From: Bacteroidota bacterium
GTDB taxonomy: Bacteria; Bacteroidota; Bacteroidia; Palsa-965
Assembly (NCBI GenBank): GCA_006218065.1
Contig: VBWE01000014.1
Coordinates: 92,834-156,833, forward strand
Length of the DNA: 64,000 nt
Direction: 5' to 3'
Shown: piece after piece, positions 42,362 to 52,500 of the stretch
Position numbering within the stretch: the first letter of the stretch is position 1
Layout: each line of letters opens with the position of its first letter
Position numbers and translations under genes: made by a program
The notes under the pieces: model-generated
What the model saw: only the letters and a program-made list of their open reading frames with translations
Told to the model about the DNA's origin: nothing
The model's database searches: none

Positions 42362-43915
42362 TCAGAACCCGTTGCGCACCAGCGGTTCGTGCAGGATAAT
42401 GAGCGAAGAGTCGCGCATGATATAGTCCGGCAAATGCCCGTCGTCGAAAACCGCGATTTTCCTGTTTTTGCTGCGGATAGTTTCCATATCCGTTTCGGAA
42501 GGAATATGATTGTATGCCGTCAGCCCGGTGTAAAACATGCACGACACATGATTGAATCCGCCACAATTGAAAATCACAGTTTCCGCGGGCAAAGCGGCGG
42601 CGGCTTTTTCGAAAGCCGCTTTATTGGTCATGCGGGTTTTCCGGTAAAACTCTTTCGGGTCGCGGTCCGTATGAAAATGCTCCAGCCGCCCGATGTCGAC
42701 CATCGCAAATGATATGATGAAAAGAAACAGGAGGGAAAGCGGGGCGAAAAATCGTTTGATCCTGTTTTCGAAAAGCAGGAGGATTTCTTCCGCCGCAAGA
42801 CTTACCCAAACGATCAGCAGCGGTGAAACGATAAAACAGAACAGCGGCAGGCGGGCCGGAACGAAACTGTAGAATCCGAAAACGGCAATAACCATAGCCG
42901 GGAAAGCAATTTTTATGGCGGATGAAATTTTGCTCCGGGAGAAAATAATGAAACCGGGAATGATCGCAAGTGTAAAGATCCAGCCGAATTGCCAGCGCAA
43001 CTCTCCAAAATGATACCACCATGGCCCGCTATGCCCGAGCTCCCCTTCGAAATGAAGACGGAATCCTTTCTGCATAGCCTGCCATTCTGCCGGCCACTGC
43101 TGATGCGCATAAATAAACCAGGGCGCGGCAAGAATTACGGTAACGGCAACTGCGATCGCAAGATGTTTCCACCGCGTAAATGATATCTGCCAGTCGAGCC
43201 GCAAAAGAACGGCAAGGCCCCAGCCTCCGAAAACAAGCAGCCCGGGAAGCCATTTCACCAGCACGGCAGCAGCAGCGAAAAAACCGGTGAGCAGAACCCA
43301 GCGCAGCTTTTCTTTGTGCACATATTCCGTCCACGCCCATATACTGAACAGCACGTACGCCGCAAAAACAACATCGTTCTGATCGGTGTTGAGATACCCG
43401 GACACGATATTGATATGCATATTGGAGCAGGCGAGGATCAATGCCGCGATAAAGCCGGTTCGTGCCGATCCGCAGATTTTCCCGATGCGGTAAACAGCAG
43501 GAACCATCAGCGCGGCCAGGATAACGGAAGGAAGCCGGACAGCTAAAGCATTGATCCCGAAAATTTTTATCGACATGGCCATCTGCCAGAGAAAAAGCGG
43601 CGGTTTATGAATCCAGGTGTGATTGGCAGTCCAGTCGGAGGGATCGTAAGCAAGCAGCGCTTTGCGGTAAAGTTTCGGATGAAACGGCGTTTCGCTCATG
43701 TTGGCCGCCACCAGTGCGTGAAACTGCTCATCCCAGATATGCACGAACGGATCGATGAGCGCCATGAGCAGGCGGAATAAAAAAGCGGAAAGGATAAGAA
43801 CAGCCAAAGCGGTTTTTGTTTTTCCCCGGGCGAAAAAAAATATGGAGAAGAAGGCGGATAAAAAACCCGCCCCGAGAAAATACAAATCGCGGTCGCTGAA
43901 ATGTGTATCGATCAT
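42362..43915 (-). CDS. ArnT-like family 39 glycosyltransferase
   Basis: A 517-residue polytopic membrane protein. First periplasmic loop: HIWDEQFHALVAANMSETPF, then HKPPLFLWQMAMSIKIFGINALAVRLPS. These are the DE and HKPPL landmarks of the ArnT/PMT-like GT-C family, which transfers sugars from polyprenyl-phosphate donors to lipid A or proteins. About ten helices follow and a short C-terminal domain ends the protein. The acceptor is unknown. The gene is oriented away from purD. Confidence 0.9.
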   Translation of the reverse strand: MIDTHFSDRDLYFLGAGFLSAFFSIFFFARGKTKTALAVLILSAFLFRLLMALIDPFVHIWDEQFHALVAANMSETPFHPKLYRKALLAYDPSDWTANHTWIHKPPLFLWQMAMSIKIFGINALAVRLPSVILAALMVPAVYRIGKICGSARTGFIAALILACSNMHINIVSGYLNTDQNDVVFAAYVLFSIWAWTEYVHKEKLRWVLLTGFFAAAAVLVKWLPGLLVFGGWGLAVLLRLDWQISFTRWKHLAIAVAVTVILAAPWFIYAHQQWPAEWQAMQKGFRLHFEGELGHSGPWWYHFGELRWQFGWIFTLAIIPGFIIFSRSKISSAIKIAFPAMVIAVFGFYSFVPARLPLFCFIVSPLLIVWVSLAAEEILLLFENRIKRFFAPLSLLFLFIISFAMVDIGRLEHFHTDRDPKEFYRKTRMTNKAAFEKAAAALPAETVIFNCGGFNHVSCMFYTGLTAYNHIPSETDMETIRSKNRKIAVFDDGHLPDYIMRDSSLIILHEPLVRNGF

Positions 43916-44078
43916 TTTTTACGGAGATAATATTAACAATAATACCTGTCGCGCCGATCGGCCCTGCAAATCGGCTCCCGGATGAAGCGATTGAAAACAA
44001 TTTTCGTGGATATGCTTACCATGCCTGTGGTTTTGCCAAAAAAGCATCCCGTTTGTGTTTTCGCTGCGTAATCTGGAC

Positions 44079-44086
44079 TATTTTTG
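44079..44086 (+). promoter_or_regulatory. -7 box TATTTTTG of purD
   Basis: TATTTTTG matches TAnnTTTG, 20 nt before the ATG at 44107. The upstream TTTG at 44052 is farther than the usual 17-19 nt, so the -33 is uncertain. Confidence 0.5.
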
Positions 44087-44106
44087 CGCCGTAATTCATC
44101 CGTACC

Positions 44107-45399
44107 ATGAACGTTCTTATTCTCGGGTCAGGCGGCCGCGAACATGCTTTTGCCTGGAAACTCAGTCAAAGCAAAAAACTGTCGAAGCTTTTTATTGCGC
44201 CCGGTAACGCCGGCACCGCGCAGTGCGGAACCAACCTGGATATTTCCGTCAACGATTTTCCCGGCATCCGCACCTGTGTGCTGGAGCAGAAAATCGACCT
44301 CGTGGTGGTTGGTCCCGAAGATCCGCTGGTGAAAGGCATTCACGATTTTTTCCTGGCGGATGAGCAGTTGAAAAATATCCCGGTCATCGGCCCGCAGAAA
44401 ACCGGCGCGCAGCTCGAAGGCAGCAAGGATTTTTCGAAGCAGTTCATGCAGCGCCACAAAATTCCGACTGCAGCGTACCAGACATTTACCAAAGACAGTT
44501 TGCAGGAAGGTCTCGCTTTTCTCGAAACGCTCAAGCCGCCCTACGTACTCAAAGCCGACGGACTTGCCGCCGGCAAAGGCGTGGTGATTCCGCATACGCT
44601 CGAAGAAGCGAAAGCCGAACTTACCGCCATGCTGGCCGATGCGAAATTCGGGGACGCTTCCCGCAAAGTGGTGATCGAAGAATTCCTGCAGGGCATCGAG
44701 CTTTCCGTTTTTGTAATTACCGACGGCGTTTCGTACAAACTGCTGCCATCGGCCAAAGATTATAAACGTATCGGCGACGGCGATACCGGCCTGAACACCG
44801 GCGGCATGGGCGCTGTGTCACCGGTTCCTTTTGCCGACGAAGCGTTTCTCGCGAAAGTGGAAAACCGCATCGTAAAACCTACGGTGGATGGATTGAAGAA
44901 AGACGGAATTCCATACGCCGGTTTTATTTTCGTCGGCCTGATGAACTGCAACGGCGAACCTTCCGTGATCGAATACAATTGCCGCATGGGCGACCCGGAA
45001 ACGGAAGTTGTGCTGCCGCGCATCAAAAGCGACCTGCTGGAATTATTCGACGCCGTGGGGAAAAAGAAACTCGCGGATTATAAACTGGAGATTGATACAC
45101 GTACCACTACAACCGTGATGATGGTTGCCGGCGGTTATCCCGGCGAGTATGAAAAAGGAAAAATAATTTCAGGCCTTGCCGATGTGCAGGACGCCATCGC
45201 TTTTCATGCGGGCACAAAAACGCAGCACGGGAACGTGGTTTCGAATGGCGGACGCGTCATCGCTTTTACCGCCTTCGGCGATTCGATCGGGGAGGCGATA
45301 CGCAAATCCTATTCCGGCGCAGCCTGCGTAAAATTCGAAGGCTGCTATTACCGCAGCGATATCGGGCAGGACCTGCTCAAACTCGAAACCGCGAAATAA
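44107..45399 (+). CDS. purD: Phosphoribosylamine--glycine ligase
   Basis: The second step of purine synthesis, joining glycine to phosphoribosylamine with ATP. The 430-residue protein has the family length and begins MNVLILGSGGREHAFAWKL. The ATP-grasp motifs include KADGLAAGKGV, EEFLQGIELSVF and LNTGGMGAVSP, and the metal site is YNCRMGDPETEVVLPR. Its stop overlaps the start of the WG-repeat lipoprotein by one base (TAATG). The purQ gene is 8 kb away, so the pathway genes are scattered. Confidence 0.97.
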   Translation: MNVLILGSGGREHAFAWKLSQSKKLSKLFIAPGNAGTAQCGTNLDISVNDFPGIRTCVLEQKIDLVVVGPEDPLVKGIHDFFLADEQLKNIPVIGPQKTGAQLEGSKDFSKQFMQRHKIPTAAYQTFTKDSLQEGLAFLETLKPPYVLKADGLAAGKGVVIPHTLEEAKAELTAMLADAKFGDASRKVVIEEFLQGIELSVFVITDGVSYKLLPSAKDYKRIGDGDTGLNTGGMGAVSPVPFADEAFLAKVENRIVKPTVDGLKKDGIPYAGFIFVGLMNCNGEPSVIEYNCRMGDPETEVVLPRIKSDLLELFDAVGKKKLADYKLEIDTRTTTTVMMVAGGYPGEYEKGKIISGLADVQDAIAFHAGTKTQHGNVVSNGGRVIAFTAFGDSIGEAIRKSYSGAACVKFEGCYYRSDIGQDLLKLETAK

Positions 45400-46355
45400 T
45401 GCTGCGTACCCGTTCCGCATTCGTTTTACTGATCGCCAGTTTTGCGTTTTTATCCGCCTGCTCGTCCGACCCGGAAAAATCGAAAACGAAAAAAGACAGC
45501 GCCGTTTCAGAAAATCCGAAAGACAGCCCGGCGCCCGATTCTTCGGCACGGTTTCCCGAAAAAATTGCACCGGCACCGGCGAACTATCCTCACCTGTTTT
45601 TTGACGGCGAAAAAGAACTTTACGGTTTTGCCGACAGCGCGGGTAAAACGAAAATCAGGGCGCAGTTCGATTATGCCGGCGAGTTCAGCGAAGGGCTTGC
45701 ACCGGTTATGAAAGGCGACCGTCACGGATTTATCGATACGACGGGGAAATGGAAGCTGACGCTGAAATACAAACTCACCAGGCGGTGCTGGGAGCCGAGC
45801 GGCGAATGCTGGCTTTTAGGTTTCAGCAACGGCCGCGCCCCGGCGGAAGATGCGCAGGGCCGGAGAGGTTTTATCGGTCATGACGGTCGCGAAGAAATCG
45901 GTTTCCTGTACGACGAAGTGGAACCGTTCAGCGAAGGTTTCGCGGTCGTGCAAATCGATTCGATCCTTTCTTTTATCGATACCACGGGTTATGTGCAGAA
46001 CTGGCCGCTTTTCGACAAGGCATTTTCTTTCCGCGGAGGTCGCGCGATGGTGGTGAAGAACGAGAAAGAAGGGTACCTCGACCGCAAAGGAAAACTGGTT
46101 ATTCCCTGCATCTACGGTTCGTGTTTCGCTTTTTCCGAAGGCGTGGCTTTTGTTACACTTTCTCCGCATTTCGATGCCTCCTGGTTCTGTATTGATACCA
46201 CCGGGAAGAAAATCATCAAAGGTCCTTTCGACAATGGAGGGTTTTTTAAAAACGGCAAAGCCACCGTATCATACAAAGGCAAGTGCATCGAAATCGACAA
46301 GGAGGGCAAAATTTTGCGGAATCTCCCGGATAGCGATTGCCAGGAAGGATGTTGA
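45399..46355 (+). CDS. WG-repeat lipoprotein
   Basis: A 318-residue protein with a lipoprotein signal (MLRTRSAFVLLIASFAFLSACS, Cys21). Repeats of about 35-45 residues bear the WG signature: ELYGFADSAGKTKIRAQFDY, HGFIDTTGKWKL, RGFIGHDGREEIGFLYDEV, EGYLDRKGKLVIPCIYGSCF. WG repeats form small beta units of unknown binding role and are common in Bacteroidota lipoproteins. It begins inside the stop codon of purD, which suggests co-transcription but not a shared function. Confidence 0.88.
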   Translation: MLRTRSAFVLLIASFAFLSACSSDPEKSKTKKDSAVSENPKDSPAPDSSARFPEKIAPAPANYPHLFFDGEKELYGFADSAGKTKIRAQFDYAGEFSEGLAPVMKGDRHGFIDTTGKWKLTLKYKLTRRCWEPSGECWLLGFSNGRAPAEDAQGRRGFIGHDGREEIGFLYDEVEPFSEGFAVVQIDSILSFIDTTGYVQNWPLFDKAFSFRGGRAMVVKNEKEGYLDRKGKLVIPCIYGSCFAFSEGVAFVTLSPHFDASWFCIDTTGKKIIKGPFDNGGFFKNGKATVSYKGKCIEIDKEGKILRNLPDSDCQEGC

Positions 46356-46441
46356 AAAACAAATTTCGAATGACGAATGCGCGCAAATCTTCCCGCATTC
46401 TCCGCAATTCGCCCTTCGCAATTCGGCATTCCAAAAGAAAA

Positions 46442-46467
46442 GCCCGCCACGATTGCTCGCGGCGGGC
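46442..46467 (-). terminator. Hairpin downstream of the small membrane protein gene
   Basis: The arms GCCCGCC (46442-46448) and GGCGGGC (46461-46467) form a GC stem. On the minus strand it is followed by TTTTCTTTTGG, as in a factor-independent terminator for the gene at 46489-46683. Confidence 0.65.
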
Positions 46468-46488
46468 GGAAAAATATCTTCGAAAAAA

Positions 46489-46683
46489 TTACTTCAGCGT
46501 TTTGTTCAGGCTGGCTTCTTTATTGAAGCGGTACTGCCAGGTCATCCACCAGGCGAAGCAAACGAAAGCAACACCGATCAGGACTTTATTTACCGACATG
46601 GTGTTGTATGTCCATTCCAGCGCTTCAAAACAGCTCCAGAAAAAATCGCCGACCGAATACCAGAAACCTTCGTGCTTTTCCAT
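46489..46683 (-). CDS. Small single-pass membrane protein
   Basis: A 64-residue protein (MEKHEGFWYSVGDFFWSCFE...). An amphipathic, aromatic N-terminal helix with the DFFW segment is followed by one hydrophobic segment (SVNKVLIGVAFVCFAWWMTWQ) and a short basic tail. I do not recognise it with certainty; small Trp-rich membrane proteins of this length recur in Bacteroidota genomes. A clear hairpin terminator follows and a good start is present, which makes it a convincing small gene. Confidence 0.7.
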   Translation of the reverse strand: MEKHEGFWYSVGDFFWSCFEALEWTYNTMSVNKVLIGVAFVCFAWWMTWQYRFNKEASLNKTLK

Positions 46684-46771
46684 GATGATAGATTTTAGAT
46701 GCGGTCAAAAGTAATAATTCTTACAAAAACGGAGAAACGGCCCGGGAAAATTATTTTTCGGGACAAAAAGC

Positions 46772-48169
46772 TTATTTACAATTCAGGATGACCTTCACGT
46801 ATGCGCGGCCGTCGCCCAGGGTCTTCGCTTTATTGAAATTTTCGCAGGCTTTCTCCTTGTCATTCTGCAGCATGTAATTTTCTCCCATGAGCAGGTATAA
46901 TTCCGCCCGGTTGGGGTCCAGCCGCATAGCCGTTTCGAGGCTTTCCCTGGCAGGTGTAAAATCTTTGGTATCCATACACAGCAGCGCCAGTTGCTGGTAA
47001 AAAAGAACTTCCGCCGGCTTCGCAGCAATGGCTTTTCGCATGTATTCCTTGGCGGTGACATAATCTTCGAGGTACATTTTGCATTGTCCGTACATCATCA
47101 GTATTTCCGGATCGCCGGACTTGATTTTCAAAGCGGCCGTCATATCTTCAAGCGCCAAAGCATAGTCCTGTTTTTTAAATTTTACGCGGCCGCGCTGATA
47201 GTAGAATACGGCATCTTCAGGCTGCAGGATAATGGCTTCGCTGAGTTTAGCGATGGCGGCGTCATACATCGCTTTTTCATAAAGCTTGTCGGCTTCATAA
47301 CCTAAAACATCCGCTTTAAAATCAGTGCTGGTGGTAATTTCCCGGCAGTTATCGAACATATACAAAAAAGCTTCGCCGAGTCCAAGAACCCTGGATTTAT
47401 CCATGTCCTCGCAAGCGCTTTTTTTATCGCCCAGCTTGGCTTTGGCCATGCCGGTGTGATAATAATAGTTCGCGCTGTTTCCAGGAGCCAGTATTTTTAA
47501 AACATCAAGATCATTTATAATATCCTGGTATTTGTCCCTGTAGATATTGAAGATAACCCGGTACTCCAGCGCGTAAATTGATTTTGGACATTTCACCAGG
47601 CACTGATCCAGCACGGCGACGGCTTTATCGTAATCGTCCAGTTCGTATACGATGGACCGCGCTTTCAAAACATAAGCCGTATCCCAAAGCGGGTCGAGCT
47701 TAAGGGCTTTGTCGTAATCGAGCATGCATTCCTTGTACCGGTGAAGCGCACCGAGGAGCGTTGCCCGCATAGAATAGACAGACGCGTTAGTTACTTTAAG
47801 CGCAATGATTTTATCCACATCCTTCAGCGCGTCGGCATAATTTTTTTGCTGCTGGTAAACGAGCGCCCTGTTCCGGTAAGGGCCTGCGTCGGCAGGATTA
47901 TAAAGTATAGCCAGGTCGAAGTCACGCATGGCGCTTACAGTATCGCCGAAAGTACATTCGATAGCGGCTTTATTTGCATACGCCTTGGCATAACCCGGGG
48001 CGATGCTGAGCACTTTGTTCAACTCCTGCATGGCTTCCTGGAGCCGTCCCTGGCCGATCAGGATATCCGCCCTTTCGCAGATACTGTCGGCTTTACTTTG
48101 CGCGGTGGCCGGAAGCGCCGTCAAAAAAAGCAATCCCGTGAAAAACAATTTGCGGGGAAAAATCAACAT
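46772..48169 (-). CDS. Secreted TPR-repeat protein
   Basis: Starting at ATG 48169 the protein has signal peptide MLIFPRKLFFTGLLFLTALP. It is composed of about eleven TPR units (GRLQEAMQELNKVLSIAPGY, DTVSAMRDFDLAILYNPADA, NYADALKDVDKIIALKVTNA, MYDAAIAKLSEAIILQPEDA, DYVTAKEYMRKAIAAKPAEV) to the C-terminus. Length is 465 residues. Probably a periplasmic scaffold. The longer frame from 48235 would hide the signal peptide, so 48169 is chosen. Divergent from the DUF6427-type gene. Confidence 0.85.
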   Translation of the reverse strand: MLIFPRKLFFTGLLFLTALPATAQSKADSICERADILIGQGRLQEAMQELNKVLSIAPGYAKAYANKAAIECTFGDTVSAMRDFDLAILYNPADAGPYRNRALVYQQQKNYADALKDVDKIIALKVTNASVYSMRATLLGALHRYKECMLDYDKALKLDPLWDTAYVLKARSIVYELDDYDKAVAVLDQCLVKCPKSIYALEYRVIFNIYRDKYQDIINDLDVLKILAPGNSANYYYHTGMAKAKLGDKKSACEDMDKSRVLGLGEAFLYMFDNCREITTSTDFKADVLGYEADKLYEKAMYDAAIAKLSEAIILQPEDAVFYYQRGRVKFKKQDYALALEDMTAALKIKSGDPEILMMYGQCKMYLEDYVTAKEYMRKAIAAKPAEVLFYQQLALLCMDTKDFTPARESLETAMRLDPNRAELYLLMGENYMLQNDKEKACENFNKAKTLGDGRAYVKVILNCK

Positions 48170-48390
48170 GGGGTTTTGTGTATTGCGATCGATCGTTGCC
48201 AAAGCGAATGTAAACTTAGCCGACGGAAAAACCAATTCGGCAGTTTTGATTTATTTAAACCTGAAGCAGGTAAATTTTGACGACATCCCTGTAATACCAA
48301 GACTGCTACTGCCCCTGCCGACTGCCGCTAAATCTATTCCGACGTATAGCAACAGTTTTCCTGTAACCTGTAAAACGGCTCTGTGGAGGA

Positions 48391-48408
48391 TCCCGATAGC
48401 TATCGGGA
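48391..48408. repeat. 18-bp perfect palindrome TCCCGATAGCTATCGGGA (second copy)
   Basis: Identical to 16969-16986. It lies 17 nt upstream of the -7 box at 48425, so it overlaps the -33 area of the DUF6427-type gene promoter. Confidence 0.8.
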
Positions 48409-48424
48409 TTAAACAGACCTTAAC

Positions 48425-48432
48425 TACCTTTG
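48425..48432 (+). promoter_or_regulatory. -7 box TACCTTTG of the DUF6427-type gene
   Basis: A perfect TAnnTTTG box 14 nt before the GTG start at 48447, which supports that start over the upstream ORF. Confidence 0.65.
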
Positions 48433-48446
48433 CAAAAATCTCCACC

Positions 48447-49439
48447 GTGTTCATCCGCGTTGCGCGCCAGTTTCTTCCCGCTGCTTTCCTGCTGATCCCA
48501 TTACTGGGTGTGCTGCTCTGGCTTCCGGCTTTTAATATTGATTTCACGCCCCGGGCGCAGGTTTCCATGCCTTTGTACAGGCTTATCGAATGGTTCCCGT
48601 CCGAATTTCCGCTGGCTTCCAAAATTACCGCGCTGCTCCTGGTCGGTTTGCAGGCGCTCGGCTTTAATTATTTTACACTCAAACACCAACTGTTCACGAA
48701 ACGATCGTACCTGCCCGCGCTTTTCTTTATTGTTTTTGCGTCCTGTTCCATGGGCCTGCTGCGTTTTCACCCGGCGATGGTCGCCAGTATATTCCTGCTC
48801 CCGGCGATCTATCTCATGCTCGATACCTACCGCATGGATACGGCGTATTCCAAGGTTTTTTACACGGGCCTGCTGGTCGCGCTGGCTTCGCTTATTTATT
48901 TTCCCGCGCTGGTTTTCGCTCTCTTTTTTATCGCCTGCCTGGTTATCCTGCGGCCTTTCATCTGGCGCGAATGGATCATTCTTATGCTCGGCCTGCTCGT
49001 CCCGTATGTTTACGCGGGGACATATTATTTCCTGGCCGACCAGTCGCCGGCATTCTGGAGCGGCATGATCGTGCAGCCGATCGTTCACCGTGATTTTTTC
49101 CTGTCGCTGCCGGTTTCGTATTACCTGCTGTCCGGTATCATTATTCTTTTGCTGCTGGCTGCTGCCGGTCGTTTTGTCGCCGGGGCGGGCGCGGCCACGC
49201 TCAAAACGCGCAAGGGCATATCCTGCATGATCTGGCTCGCTGTTTTTTCCGTTGTCGCCGGGATTCCTGCACAGGATTTCGGGGTTGCGGGTTTCTATTT
49301 TGCCGTGATGCCGCTCGCTGTATTCGTATCGAATATTTTCCTGCTCGCCCGCCGGACCTGGCTGGCCGAACTGTTTTTTGTGCTTTTGCTGCTGGGGATT
49401 GCAACGGTTTATGTGCCTTTCAGCACGTTTAATCGTTAA
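48447..49439 (+). CDS. DUF6427-type polytopic membrane protein
   Basis: A 330-residue protein with about nine transmembrane helices, starting at GTG 48447 (read as MFIRVARQFLPAAFLLIPLL). Helices include LLPAIYLMLDTYRMDTAYSK, YFPALVFALFFIACLVILRP and AGIPAQDFGVAGFYFAVMPL. The pattern fits the DUF6427 membrane family found mainly in Bacteroidota, with no known function. The family call is by memory; the membrane topology is clear. Confidence 0.75.
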   Translation: MFIRVARQFLPAAFLLIPLLGVLLWLPAFNIDFTPRAQVSMPLYRLIEWFPSEFPLASKITALLLVGLQALGFNYFTLKHQLFTKRSYLPALFFIVFASCSMGLLRFHPAMVASIFLLPAIYLMLDTYRMDTAYSKVFYTGLLVALASLIYFPALVFALFFIACLVILRPFIWREWIILMLGLLVPYVYAGTYYFLADQSPAFWSGMIVQPIVHRDFFLSLPVSYYLLSGIIILLLLAAAGRFVAGAGAATLKTRKGISCMIWLAVFSVVAGIPAQDFGVAGFYFAVMPLAVFVSNIFLLARRTWLAELFFVLLLLGIATVYVPFSTFNR

Positions 49440-49557
49440 AAAGACACAGTTAATCATCCGTCCCCGGAAAACGGGTCTTTCTGCTTGACTTTCAGCTTAT
49501 TTTGACGGATATTGCCTCAGCAAACACACGAGAAACGAACCCACTCATCTCGGAAAC

Positions 49558-52500
49558 ATGAAAAAAATTTACCAGGTCACCCTTGCCTTCTTCCTGGCGG
49601 GAAGTATCAATCTTGCGGCGCAGCAGATCGGCACGCCCGGGTATGTTTTACAAAACCAGGCACGAACCAGCAGCCAGCCGGTGACTCCGCTCAACGGTAA
49701 CGATACGCTGAACACGATATACAGCAATTCGCAGTGCGGATTGAATTACGCGCATGCCACGCAACGACTCGGACAACGTTTCTTCCCGGTCGGAGTTCCG
49801 CAACCGGCCCCGATGATTATTTCCGGCATTCCCGCCTGCGCGGTGATCGACCAGGCTTTCCTCTGGACGGAACTGCTCGGACCGACAGCCATGCCGATAA
49901 CCGCCACATTGCAGAACCCGGTCGGCGGGACTACGAATTACCCGATGACGCACATCGGCAGTTCCGTGGACGTATGCTGGGGAATGATCGGTACACACGT
50001 GTATCGTGCGGATGTTACTTCGAGTATCGTCGGTAACGGCAACGGAACCTATACGCTCAGCGGCATGCCGACCAACCTGAGTACTTCGGGACACGACGTG
50101 GAAGGCGCAACGCTGCTGATCATTTACAAAGATCAATCTGCAACATATACCGGCTCACTGGTTATCGACGATGGTTGTCATACCGTCGTGGGTGGTCCGC
50201 TTAATCACACGATGAGCGGCATCAATGCCTGTGCTGCATCCTCTTCGGGCAGCGCCTTTATGATGGTAGGCGATATGCAGATGACCGGCTATATACTGAA
50301 CATGAATGGCCAGAGCGTGCCGCAGCCGCAGTGGGACTGGTGGAATTTTATTTCGGCGAATACAAACGTGTCCAACGGGCAAACCACCTGCAATTACAAC
50401 CTGGCACACGGCGGAGATTGTTATACACTGGCCGTTGCAGGTTTATATTATCAGACGAATTGCATGACCTGTACGCCGACACCGTCCGTGCTGAATGTAA
50501 ACATGTCCACAACTCCGGATATGTGTAACGGCAACGGCACGGCAACAGTATCGGTTACCGGTGGCACACCGCCGTACACCTACGCCTGGTACACGAATCC
50601 GCCGCAAAGCGGAACCACAGTGACCAACCTGACCGCAGGAACATATTATGTCCAGGTCACGGATGCAAACGGTGCCTGCGGCGGAGCGGCAGCCGTTATC
50701 ACCTACGGCGGCCCGACAATTTCTGTAACCACAACACCCAGCGCCTGCACACCGTCCGGCTCGGCCACCGCTAACGTAAGCGGCGGAACAAGCCCGTATT
50801 CGTATCTCTGGAATACGACTCCGCCGCAAACAACCCAGACAGCCGTCAACATGGTATCGGGCAATTACCTGGTAACCGTTACGGATGCCGGGGGATGCAC
50901 GACATCGGCGAATGCTGTTGTCGGACAATTCAGCGGTATGGCGATTTCTTTTACGAATACTCCTGCGCATTACTGTCAATCCACATCGGCATCAGATGGA
51001 ACGATTACGGTAAACGTAGTCAGCGGCGGAACACCGCCCTACACTTACCAGTGGGCGACTACTCCCGTACAAACCACGCAAACGGCCACCAACCTGCCTT
51101 CGGGAGTTTATACGGTCACCGTTACGGATGCTAACGGTTGTTCTGCAACCGGTGCCAGCAGCATCAGTTCGGCGCCGTCGGTTTCCCTCGCATTCAGTTC
51201 AAGTCCTGCGCCGTGCATGGGCACAGGATCGGCAACTATTACGCCAACGGGCGGAACAGCACCCTATACGTACCTGTGGAATACGACTCCGCCGCAAACC
51301 ACGCAGACCGCGACCAACCTTGTGCCGGGACTCTATAGTTTTTCGGTGACCGATGCGTCCGGATGTACCGTTACCGGCAGTGGTGTAGTGGGATCACAAT
51401 CATCTATCGTCTTGTCAACAAACAGTACACCCGCAACCTATTGCAATTCAAATTCAGCCAGCGATGGATCAATCACTGTGAGCGTGGTCAGCGGCGGAAC
51501 ACCACCCTATACGTATGCATGGAATACCACACCGGTACAAACCACGGCAACCGCAACCAATCTCCCGACCGGCACTTACCAGGTACTTGTTACCGATGCC
51601 AGCGGATGTTCGACTTCCATATACGGAAGTATCGGCAGCGCGCCCGGACTCAGTCTTACGTTCACCACAACACCTGCACCGTGCAACGGAACAGGATCCG
51701 CAACAGTTGCCGTAAGCGGCGGGACCGCTCCATATACGTATATGTGGAACACCTCGCCTGCGCAGCTTACACCGACAGCCACCGGGCTTGCGCCGGGTGT
51801 GTATGCCGTTACTGTAACCGATGCCAGCGGATGTGCAATGACCAGTTCCGTACTGATCCAGAATGGGAACCCGATGTTCCTGAACATGTCATCCACGCCC
51901 GCTCCGTGTAACGGAACAGGATCGGCTTCGGTAACCGTAACGGGAGGCAGTTCGCCTTACAGTTACGTGTGGAATACCACGCCGGTGCAAACCACGGCAA
52001 GCGCATCCGGTCTTCAGCCCGGTGTGTATATGGTCACAGTTACCGATGCGTCCGGATGTACGGCGAGTGATTCTGTTTTTGTTGGCTCTTCCGGTTTCGT
52101 GTTTGCTTATGCATACCAGGTTCCCACACCCTGCAGTGTTCCACCCATGGCTACGGTGATCGCGCTCGGCGGAACCGCACCGTATACGTATGCCTGGAAT
52201 ACCATACCGGTACAAACAACGGATACTGCTTTCGGCCTCACGCCCGGGAATTACAATGTGGTGATTACCGACGCCAACGGCTGCCAGACCGCATCCACTG
52301 TGAGTATCGCTGCAACACCGTTCCAGTTGATGACATCCGGAACACAAACGACATACTGCTCGTGGGGCGCTTATCTCTATGCCACGGCAAGCGATACCAC
52401 AGCCGTAATTACCTGGCAGCCCGGAAACCTTACCGGTAATTATGTGCTTGTGAATCCGCTGGTAACAACAACCTACACGGTTACCGCCACGGCTTCCTGC

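Noticed and set aside
50500..52330. CRISPR-like regular DNA repeats
   Set aside because: The regularity comes from protein-coding SprB repeats of 225-240 bp with diverged codons; there are no short direct repeats with unique spacers.
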